NCBI RefSeq assembly: GCF_017591425.1
Contig: NW_024465663.1
Span: 276,150-340,149, forward strand
DNA: 64,000 nucleotides
DNA from: Ochotona curzoniae
Taxonomy: Eukaryota; Chordata; Mammalia; Lagomorpha; Ochotonidae
Direction of reading: 5' to 3'
The notes beneath the pieces are model-generated. The model saw only the letters and a program-made list of their open reading frames with translations. It was not told the origin of the DNA and searched no databases. The position numbers were made by a program, and so were the translations under genes. This document shows, one piece after another, positions 40,501 through 51,000 of this stretch (position 1 is the stretch's first letter; every line of letters starts with the position of its first letter).

Positions 40501-40579
40501 CTCAAGGCATTAAGAATTCCACATCCAGAGACAAGTAAAGCGCCCAAGCCATTTCCAGCTACCATGGAAACCAAGTGCT
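37501..40579 (+). repeat. Nine-monomer higher-order unit, copy B (3079 bp)
   Basis: A tandem duplicate of copy A at an offset of 3078-3079 bp. I saw about a dozen differences. They include a base lost and a base gained around 37717-37737, AGCTCTTCC for ATGTCTTCC near 37928, an extra AC in the linker near 38425, GATAATG for GATGATG near 39079, AGCTCTTCC for GGTCTTCC near 39648, and CTAAAGG for CTCAAGG near 39818. Identity ends just after the CTGGCAGCACATATG block near 40595. Beyond it the next monomer has GTCTGAAAGTGG in place of GCCTGAAAGAGG. Confidence 0.92.
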
Positions 40580-42293
40580 CTGGCAGCACATATGTCTGAA
40601 AGTGGATGTGACACCTAGGGATCTCAGTGTGTTGGTGAATGGCAACTTGCCAAAGGAGCAGCACAGCTCTTCCAGTGCCAAAATGACTCCACCTGCCTCA
40701 GGAACTTCACATACCATCAGCTTTCCTAGCAGATGTCCCAGAAACCGACTTGGGTCCCAACTTGTCCAATGCCCATTGAGCCCAGGATGATGAAATTTGC
40801 CATGTTGAACACCGACCCCACACAAAACAACCATGTGGATGCTCACTCAAGGCGCTAAGAAGTCCACATCCAGAGACAAGTTCAGCGCCCAAGCCATTTC
40901 CAGCTACCATGGAAACCAAGTGCTCTGGCAGCACATATGTCTGAAAGTGGATGTGACACCTAGAGATCTCAGTGTGTTGGTGAACGACAACTTGCCGAAG
41001 GAGCAGCACAGCTCTTCAAGTCCCAAAACGACTCCACCTGCCTCAGGAACTTCACATACCATCAGCTTTCCTACCAGATGTCCCGGAAACCGACTTGGGT
41101 CCCATCTTGTCCAATGCCATTGAGCCCAGAATGTTGAAATTTGCCATCTTGAACACCCACACAAAACAACCATGTAAATCCTCACTCAAGGCGCTCAGAT
41201 CTCCACATCCAGAGACAAGTTCAGCGCCCAAGCCATTTCCAGCTACCATGGAAACCAAGTGCTCTGGCAGCACATATGTCTGAAAGAGGATGTGACACCT
41301 AGGGTTCTCAGTGTGTTGGTGAATGGCAACTTGCCGAAGGAGCAGCACAGCTCTTCCAGTGCCAAAATGACTCCACCTGCCTCAGGAACTTCACATACCA
41401 TCAGCTTTCCTAGCTGATGTCATGGAAAACGTCTTGGGTCCCATCTTGTCCAATGCCCATTGAGCCCAGGATGATGAAATAACCAGGCATGTTGAAAACC
41501 CACACAAAACAACCATCTGGATCCGCACTCAAATCACTAAGAAGTCCACATGCAGAGACAAGTTCAGCGCCCAAGCCATTTCCAGCTCCCATGGAAACCA
41601 AGTGCTCTGGCAGCACATATGTCTGAAAGTGGATGTGACACCTAGGGATCTCAGTGTGTTGGTGAATGGCAACTTGCCGAAGGAGCAGCACATGTCTTCC
41701 AGTGCCAAAATGACTCCACCTGCCTCAGGAACTTCACATACCATCAGCTTTCCTACCAGATGTCCCGGAAACCGAGTTGGGTACCCATCTCGTCCAATGC
41801 CCATTGAGACCACGATGATGAAATCAGGCATTTTGAATACCCACCACACAGAAAACAACCATGTAGATCCTGACTCAAGTCGCTAAGAAATCCACATCCA
41901 GAGACAAGCTCAGCGCCCAAGCCATTTCCAGCTACCATGGAAACCAAGTGCTCTGGCAGCACATATGTCTGAAAGTGGATGTGACACCTAGGGATCTCAG
42001 TGTGTTGGTGAATGGCAACTTGCCGAAGGAGCAGCACAGCTCTTCCAGTGCCAAAACGACTCCACCTGCCTCAGGAACTTCACATACCATCAGCTTTCCT
42101 ACCAGATGTCCCGGAAGCCGAGTTCGGTCCCATCTTGTCCAATGCCCATTGAGCCCAGGATGATGAAACCAGGCATGTTGAACACCCACCCCACACAAAA
42201 CAACCATGTGGATCCTCACTCAAGGCGCTAAGAAGTCCACATCCAGAGACAAGTTCAGCGCCCAAGCCATTTCCAGCTACCATGGAAACCAAG
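40580..42293 (+). repeat. Five mixed monomers right of the nine-monomer duplication
   Basis: Units of 339-346 bp. The series includes a CATGGAAAACGTCTTGG type near 41418, followed by a monomer with CATCTGGATCCGCACTC. This is the same succession that opens copies A and B of the nine-monomer unit, so the zone may be a degraded continuation of that order. No exact repetition is visible. Confidence 0.7.
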
Positions 42294-44240
42294 TGCTCTG
42301 GCAGCACATATGCCTGAGAGAGGATGTGACACCTAGGGATCTCAGTGTGTTGGTGAATGGCAGCTTGCCCGAAGGAGCAGGACAGCTCTTCCAGTGGAAA
42401 ACGACTCCACCTGCCTCAGGAACTTCACATACCATCAGCTTTCCTACCAGATGTCCCGGAAACCCATTTGGGTGCCATCTCGTCCAATGCCCATTGAGCC
42501 CAGGATGATGAAATTTGCCGTGTTGAACACCGACACAAAACAACCATGTGGATCCTCACTCAAGACGCTGAGAACTCCACATCCAGAGACAAGTTCAGCG
42601 CCCAAGCCATTTCCAGCTACCATGGAAACCAAGTGCTCTGGCAGCACATATGTCTGAAAGTGGATGTGACACCTAGGGATCTCAGTGTGTTGGTGAACGG
42701 CAACTTGCCGAAGGAGCAGCACAGCTCTTCCATTGCCAAAATGACTCCACCTGCCTCAGGAACTTCACATACCATCAGCTTTCCTAGCAGATGTCCCGGA
42801 AAACTTCTTGGGTCCCATCTCGTCCAAAGCCCATTGAGCCCAGGAGGATGAAACCAGGCATGTTGAACACCAACCCCACACAAACAAACATGTGGATCCT
42901 CACTCATGGCGCTAAGAAGTCCACATCCAGAAACAAGTTCAGCGCCCAAGCCATTTCCAGCTCCCATGGAAACCAAGTGCTCTGGCAACACATATGTCTG
43001 AAAGAGGATGTGACACCTAGGGTTCTCAGTGTGTTGGTGAATGGCAACTTGCCGAAGGAGCAGCACAGCTCTTCCAGTGCAAAACGACTCCACCTGCCTC
43101 AGGAACTTCACATACCATCAGCTTTCCTAGCAGAAGTCCCGGAAACCGACTTGGGTCCCATCTTGTCCAATGCCCATTGAGCATAGGATGATGAAACCAG
43201 GCATGTTGAACACCCAACCCACACAAAACAACCATGTGGATCCTGACTCAAGGCGCTAAGAAGTCCACATCCAGAGACAAGTTCAGCGCCCAAGCCATTT
43301 CCAGCTACCATGGAAACCAAGTGCTCTGGCAGCACATATGTCTGAAAGTGGATGTGACACCTAGGGATCTAAGTGTGTTGGTGAATGGCAACTTGCCGAA
43401 GGAGCAGGACAGGTCTTCCAGTGCCAAAACGACTCCACCAGCCTCAGGAACTTCACATACCATCAGCTTTCCTAGCAGAAGTCCCGCAAACCGAGTTGAG
43501 ACCCAACTTGTCCAATGCCCATTGAGCCCAGGATGATGAAACCAGGAATGTTGAACATTCGCAGCACACAAAACAACCAGGTGGATCCTCACACAAGGCG
43601 CTAAGAATTCCACATCCAGAGACAAGTTCAGTGCCCAAGCCATTTCCAGCTACCATGGAAGCAAGTGCTCTGGCAGCACATATGTCTGAAAGTGGATGTG
43701 ACACATAGGGATCTCAGTGTGTTGGTGAATGGCAACTTGCCGAAGGAGCAGCACAGCTCTTCCAGTGCCAAAACGACTCCACCTGCCTCAGGAACTTCAC
43801 ATACCATCAGCTTTCCTAGCAGATGTCCCGGAAACCCACTTGGGTCCCATCTCATCCAATGCCCATTGAGCCCAGGATGATGAAACCAGGCATGTTGAAC
43901 ACCCACCCCACACAAAACAACCATGTGGATCCTCACTCAAGGCGCTAAGAAGTCCACATCCAGAGACAAGTTCAGCGCCCAAGCCATTTCCAGCTACCAT
44001 GGAAACCAAGTGCTCTGGCAACACATATGTCTGAAAGAGGATGTGACACCTAGGGTTCTCAGTGTGTTGGTGAATGGCAACTTGCCGAAGGAGCAGCACA
44101 GCTCTTCCAGTGCCAAAACGACTCCACCTGCCTCAGGAACTTCACATACCATCAGCTTTCCTACCAGATGTCCCGGAAACCGACTTGGGTCCCATCTTGT
44201 CCAATGCCCATTGAGCATAGGATGATGAAATCAGGCATGA

Positions 44241-44415
44241 TGCAAACACACGCAAAAAAAACCATGTAGATCCTGACTCAAGGGACTAAGAGGTCCACAT
44301 CCAGAGACAAGTTCAGCGCCCAAGTCATTTCCAGCTACCATGGAAACCAAGTGCTGTGGCAGCACATATGTCTTAAAGAGGATATGACACCTAGTATCTG
44401 AGTTTGTTGCTGAAT
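44241..44415 (+). repeat. Variant monomer, GCAAACGCACGC subfamily, copy 4
   Basis: It carries the full package as in copies 1 and 2, with one change in the linker (GCAAACACACGC, a CpG to CpA change). It lies in the right-hand long-linker zone, 14385 bp (42 monomers) after copy 3. It supports common descent of the 24-30 kb and 42-46 kb zones. Confidence 0.85.
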
Positions 44416-44799
44416 GGCAACTTGCCGAAGGAGCAGCACAGCTCTTCCAGTCCCAAAACGACTCCACCTGCCTCAGCAACTTCACATACCATCAGCTTTC
44501 CTAGCAGAAGTCCCGGAAACCCACTTGGGTCAAATCTTCTCCAATGCCCATTGAGCCCAGGATGATGAAACCAGGCATGTTGAACACCCACCCCACACAA
44601 AACAACCATGTGGATCCTGACTCAAGGCGCTAAGAAGTCCACATCCAGAGACAAGTTCAGCGCCCAAGCCATTTCCAGCTACCATGGAAACCAAGTGCTC
44701 TGGCAGCACATATGTCTGAAAGTGGATGTGACACCAAGGGATCTCAGTGTGTTGGTGAATGGCAACTTGCCGAAGGAGCCTCACAGGTCTTCCAGTGCC

Positions 44800-45880
44800 A
44801 AAACGACTCCACCAGCCTCAGGAACTTCACATACCATCAGCTTTCCAAGCAGAAGTTCTGGAAACCCAATTAGGTCCCATCTCATCCAATGCCCATTGAG
44901 CCCAGGGTGATGAAACCAGGCATGTTGAACACCCACCCCACACAAAACAACCATGTGGATCCTCACTCAAGGCGCTAAGAAGTCCACATCCAGAGACAAG
45001 TTCAGCGCCCAAGCCATTTCCAGCTACCATGGAAACCAAGTGCTCTGGCAGCACATATGTCTGAAAGTGGATGTGACACCTAGGGATCGCAGTGTGTTGG
45101 TGAATGGCAACTTGCCGAAGGAGCAGGACAGGTCTTCCCGTGCAAAACGACTCCACCTGCCTCAGGAACTTCACATAACGTCAGCTTTCCTAGCAGATGT
45201 CCCGGAAACCCACTTGGGTCCCAACTCGTCCAATGCCCATTGAGCCCAGGAGGATGATATCAGGAATGTTGAACACCCACCCCACACAAAACAAACCTGT
45301 TGATCCTGACTCAAGGCACTAAGAAGTCCACATCCAGAGACAAGTTCAGCGCCCAAGCCATTTCCAGCTACCATGGAAACCAAGTGCTCTGGCAGCACAT
45401 ATGTCTGAAAGTGGATGTGACACCTAGGGATCTCAGTGTGTTGGTGAATGGCAACTTGCCGAAGCAGCAGCACAGCTCTTCCAGTGCCAAAATGACTCCA
45501 CCTGCCTCAGGAACTTCACATACCATCAGCTTTCCTACCAGATGTCCCGGAAACCCACTTGGGTCCCATCTTGTCCAATACCCATTGAGCCCAGGATGAT
45601 GATATCAGGCATGTTGAACACCCACCACACAAAACAACCATGTGGATCCTCACTCAAGGCGCTAAAAGTCCCTTTCCAGAGACAAGTTCAAGCACAAGCC
45701 ATTTCCAGCTACCATGGAAACCAAGTGCTCTGGCAGCACATATGTCTGAAAGTGGATGTGACACCTAGGGATCTCAGTGTGTTGGTGAATGGCAACTTGC
45801 CGAAGGAGCAGCACAGCTCTTACAGTGCCAAAACGACTCCACCAGCCTCAGGAACTTCACATACCATCAGCTTTCCTCGC
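44800..45880 (+). repeat. Dispersed segmental copy, right partner of 26640-27720
   Basis: It has the same run of rare markers in the same order as the left partner. It differs in the middle: AGTCCCTTTCCAGAG replaces AGTCCATGTCCAGAG just before the shared GACAAGTTCAAGC marker. Two further monomers near 42730-43180 match 27661-28113 at a different offset (15067 bp). The two zones therefore share several pieces that are no longer in the same spacing. Confidence 0.8.
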
Positions 45881-47786
45881 AGATGTCCCAGAAACCCACT
45901 TGAGTCCCATCTTGTCCAATGCCCATTGAGCCCAGGAGAATGAAATTTGCCATGTTGAACACCCACACAAAACAACCATGTAGATCCTGACTCAAGGCAC
46001 TAAGAAGTCCACATCCAGAGATAAGTTCAGCATCCAAGCCATTTCCAGCTACCATGGAAACCAAGTGCTCTGGCAGCACATATGTCTGAAAGTGGATGTG
46101 ACAGCTAGGGATCTCAGTGTGTTGGTGAATGGCAACTTGCCGAAGGAGCAGCACAGCTCTTCCAGTGCCAAAACGACTCCACCTGCCTCAGGAACTTCAC
46201 AAACCATCAGCTTTCCTACCAGATGTCCCGGAAACCGAGTTGGGTCGCATCTGGTCCAATGCCCATTGAGCCCAGGATGATGAAATCAGGCAGGTTGAAC
46301 ACCCACCACACACAAAACAACCATGTAGATCCTCACTGAAGGGACTAAGAAGTCCACATCCAGAGACAAGTTCAGCGCCCAAGCCATTTCCAGCTCCCAT
46401 GGAAACCAAGTGCTCTGGCAGCACATATGTCTGAAAGTGGATGTGACACCTAGGGATCTCAGTGTGTTGGTGAACGGCAACTTGCCGAAGGAGCAGGACA
46501 GATCTTAAAGTGCCAAAACGACTCCACCTGCCTCAGGAACTTCACATACCATCAGCTTTCCTAGCAGATGTCCCGGAAAACGTCGTGGGTCCCATCTCGT
46601 CCAATGCCCATTGAGCCATGGATGATGAAACCAGGCATGTTGAACACCCACACCACACAAAACAACCATGTAGATCCTCACTCAAGGCATTAAGAAGTCC
46701 ACATCCAGAGATAAGTTCAGCATCCAAGCCATTTCCAGCTACCATGGAAACCAAGTGATCTGGCAGCACATATGTCTGAAAGTGGATGTGACACCTAGGG
46801 ATCTCAGTGTGTTGGTGAATGGCAACTTGCCGGAGGAGCAGCACATCTCTTACACTGCCAAAACGACTCCACCTGCCTCAGGAACTTCACATACCAACAG
46901 CTTTCCTACCAGAGATCCGGAGAACCCACTTGGGTCACATCTCGTCCAATGCCCATTGAGACCACGACCATAAAAGCAGGCATGTTGAACACCCACCCCA
47001 CACAAAACAACCATGAGGATCCTCACTCAAGGCGCTGAGACGTCCGCATCCAGAGACAAGTTCAGCGCCCAAGCCATTTCCAGCTACCATGGAAACCAAG
47101 TGCTCTGGCAGCACATATGTCTGAAAGTGGATGTGACACCTAGAGATCTCAGTGTGTTGATGTACGGCAACTTGCCGAAGGAGCAGCACAGCTCTTCCAG
47201 TGCCAAAATGACTCCACCTGCCTCAGGAACTTCACATACCATCAGCTTTCCTACCAGATGTCCTGAGAACTCACTTGGGTACCCATCTTGTCCAATGCCC
47301 ATTGAGACCAGGAGGATGAAATTATCCATGTTGAACACCCACGCCAAACAACCATGTGGATCCTCACTCAAGGCGCTGAGAACTCCACATCCAGAGACAA
47401 GGTCAGGGCCCAAGCCATTTCCAGCTACCATGGAAACCAAGTGCTCTGACAGCACATATGTCTGAAAGTGGATGTGACACCTAGGGATCTCAGTGTGTTG
47501 GTGAATGGCAACTGCCGAAGGAGCAGCACAGGTCTTTCAGTACCAAAACGACTCCACCTGCCTCAGGAACTTCACATACCATCAGCTTTCCTACCAGATG
47601 TCCCGGAAACCGACTTGGGACCCATCTTGTCCAATAACCATTGAGCTCAGGATGATGAAACACCAGGCATGTTGAACACCCACACCAAACAAAACAACCA
47701 TGTAGATCCTGACTCAAGGGACTAAGAAGTCCCTTCCAGAGACAAGTTCAGCGCCCAAGCCATTTCCAGCTACCATGGAAACCAAG

Positions 47787-48045
47787 TGCTCTGGCAGCAC
47801 ATATGTCTGAAAGTGGATGTGACACCTAGGGTTCTCAGTGTGTTGGTGAATGGCAACTTGCCGAAGGAGCAGCACATGTCTTCCAGTGCCAAAATGACTC
47901 CACCTGCCTCAGGAACTTCACATACCATCAGCTTCCTAGCAGATGTCCCGGAAACCCACTTGGGTTCCATCTGGTCCAATGCCCATTGAGCCCAGGAGGA
48001 TGAAATTTGCCATGTTGAACACCCACACAAAACAACCAAGTGCTC
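47787..48045 (+). repeat. Truncated 254-bp monomer with an 85-bp internal deletion
   Basis: Landmarks at 47786 and 48040 are only 254 bp apart. The sequence runs from the linker AAAACAACCA directly into AGTGCTCTGG at 48031-48045. Against a normal unit this lacks 85 bp, from the GGATCC region through the CCATGG block. ACCA occurs at both ends of the missing piece, so the join is at a 4-base microhomology. A separate single T is lost in CAGCTTCCTAGC near 47930. It is the only monomer in the window with a large deletion. The TTTCC/GGAAA dyad is absent from it. Confidence 0.92.
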
Positions 48046-51000
48046 TGGCAGCACATATGTCTGAAAGTTGATGTGACACCTAGTGATCTCAGTGTGTTGG
48101 TGAATGGCAACTTGCCGAAGGAGCAGCACAACTCGTCCAGTGCCAAAACGACTCCACCTGCCTCAGGAACTTCACATACCATCAGCTTTCCTAGCAGATG
48201 TCCCGGAAACCGAGTTGGGTCCCATCTTGTCCAATGCCCATTGAGCCCAGGATGATGATATCAGGCATGTTGAACACCCACCACACACAAAACAGCCATG
48301 CGGATCCTCACTCAAGGCGCTAAGAAGTCCATGTCCAGAGACAAGTTCAGCGCCCAAGCCATTTCCAGCTACCATGGAAACCAAGTGCTCTGGCAGCACA
48401 TATGTCTGAAAGTGGATGTGACACTAGGGATCTCAGTGTGTTGGTGAATGGCAACTTGCCGAAGGAGCAGCACAGCTCTTCCAGTGCCAAAACGACTCCA
48501 CCTCCCTCAGGAACTTCACATACCATCAGCTTTCCTACCAGATGTCCCGGAAACCGAGTTGTGTCCCATCTCATCCAATGCCCATTGCGCCCAGGATGAT
48601 GAAATCAGGTATGTTGCACACACAGCACACACAAAACAACCATGTAGATACTGACTCAAGGCACTTAGAAGTCCACATCCAGAGACAAGTTCAGTGCCCA
48701 AGCCGTTTCCAGCTACCATGGAAACCAAGTGCTCTGGCAGCACATATGTCTGAAAGTGGATGTGACACCTAGGGATCTCAGTGTGTTGGTGAATGGCAAC
48801 TTGCCGAAGGAGCAGCACAGCTCTTCCAGTGCCAAAACGATTCCACCTGCCTCAGGAACTTCACATACCATCAGCTTTCCTACCAGATGTCCCGGAAACC
48901 CAGTTGTGTGCCATATTGTCCAATGCCCATTGAGCCCAGGATGATGAAATCAGGCATGTTGAACACCCACACAAAACAACCATGTGGATCCTGAGTCAAG
49001 GCGCTAAGAAGTCCACATCCAGAGACAAGTTCAGCGCCCAAGCCATTTCCAGCTACCATGGAAACCAAGTGCTCTGGCAGCACATATGTCTGAAAGTGGA
49101 TGTGACACCTAGGGTTCTCAGTGTGTTGGTGAATGGCAACTTGCCGAAGGAGCAGTAGAGCTCTTCCAGTGCCAAAACGACTCCACCTGCCTCAGGAACT
49201 TCACATACCATCAGCTTTCCTACCAGATGTCCCGGAAACCGAGTTCTGTCCCATCCTGTCCAATGCCCATTGAGCCCAGAATGATGAAATTTGCCATGTT
49301 GAACACTCACACAAAACAACCATGTGGATCCTCACTCAAGGCGCTCAGATCTCCACATCCAGAGACAAGTTCAGCGCCCAAGCCATTTCCAGCTACCATG
49401 GAAACCAAGTGCTCTGGCAGCACATATGCCTGAAAGAGTATGTGACACCTAGAGATCTCAGTGTGTTGGTGAATGGCAACTTGCCGAAGGATCAGCACAG
49501 CTCTTTCAGTGCCAAAACGACTCCACCTGCCTCAGGAACTTCACATACCATCAGCTTTCCTAGCAGATGTCATGGAAAACGTCTTGAGTCCCATCTCATT
49601 CAATGCCCATTGAGCCCAAGATGATGAAATAACCAGGCATGTTGAACACCCACACACAAAACAACCATGTGGATCCTCACTCAAGGCGCTAAGAAGTCCA
49701 CATCCAGAGACAAGTTCAATGCCCAAGCCATTTCCAGCTACCATGGAAACCAAGTGCTCTGGCAGCACATATGTCTGAAAGTGGATGTGACACCTAGGAA
49801 TCTCAGTATGTTGGTGAATGGCAACTTGCCGAAGGAGCAGCACATGTCTTCCAGTGCCAAAATGACTCCACCTGCCTCAGGAACTTCACATACCATCAGC
49901 TTTCCTACCAGATGTCCCGGAAACCGAGTTGGGTACCCATCTCGTCCAATGCTCATTGAGCCCAGGATGATGATACCATGCAGGTTGAACATCCACCCCA
50001 CACAAAACAACCATGTGGATCCTCACTCAAGTCGCTAAGAAGTCCACATCCAGAGACAAGTTCAGCGCCCAAGCCATTTCCAGCTACCATGGAAACCAAG
50101 TGCTCTGGCAGCACATATGTCTGAAAGTGGATGTGACACCTAGGGATCTCAGTGTGTTGGTGAATGGCAAATTGCCGAAGGAGCAGCACAGCTCTTCCAG
50201 TGCCAAAACGACTCCACCTGCCTCAGGAACTTCACATACCATCAGCTTTCCTACCAGATGTCCCGGAAACCCACTTGGTTCCCATCTCATCCAATGCCCA
50301 TTGAGCCCAGGATGATGAAATCAGGCATGTTGAACACACAGCACACACAAAACAACCATGTAGATACTGACTCAAGGCACTAAGAAGTCCACATCCAGAG
50401 ACAATTTCAGTGCCCAAGCCATTTCCAGCTTCCATGGAAACCAAGTGCTCTGGCAGCACATATGTCTGAAAGTGGATGTGACACCTAGAGATCTCAGTGT
50501 GTTGGTGAACGGCAACTTGCCGAAGGAGCAGCACAGCTCTTCCAGTGTCAAAACGACTCCACCTGCCTCAGCAATTTCACATACCATCAGCTTTCCTAGC
50601 AGATGTCCCGGAAACCCACTTGGTTCCCATCTTGTCCAATGCCCATTGAGCCCAGGATGATGAAATCAGGCATGTTGAACACCCACACAAAACAACCATG
50701 TGGATCCTCACTCAAGGCGCTGAGAACTCCACATCCAGAGACAAGTTCTGCGCCCAAGCCATTTCCAGCTACCATGGAAACCAAGTGCTCTGGCAGCACA
50801 TATGTCTGAAAGTGGATGTGACACCTAGGGATCTCAGTGTGTTGGTGAATGGCAACTTGCCGAAGGAGCAGCACAGCTCTTCCATTGCCAAAACGTCTCC
50901 ACCTGCCTCAGGAACTTCACATACCATCAGCTTTCCTACCAGATGTCCCGGAAATTGAGTTCTGTCCCGGCTTGTCCATTACCCATTGAGCCCAGGATGA

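Larger units (their letters stand above)
42294..47441 (+). repeat. Second zone of long-linker (344-345 bp) monomers
   Basis: About fifteen monomers, mostly 344-345 bp, with the CCACCCCACAC, CCAACCCCACAC or CCACCACACAC linkers. Several are twins of monomers at 24-30 kb. Near 46030 and 46720 two monomers share GATAAGTTCAGCATCC in place of GACAAGTTCAGCGCCC. The last monomers (46755-47441) are unusually diverged: GAGATCCGGAGAACCC near 46912, GAGACCACGACC near 46958 and GGTCAGGGCCC near 47401. Confidence 0.75.
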
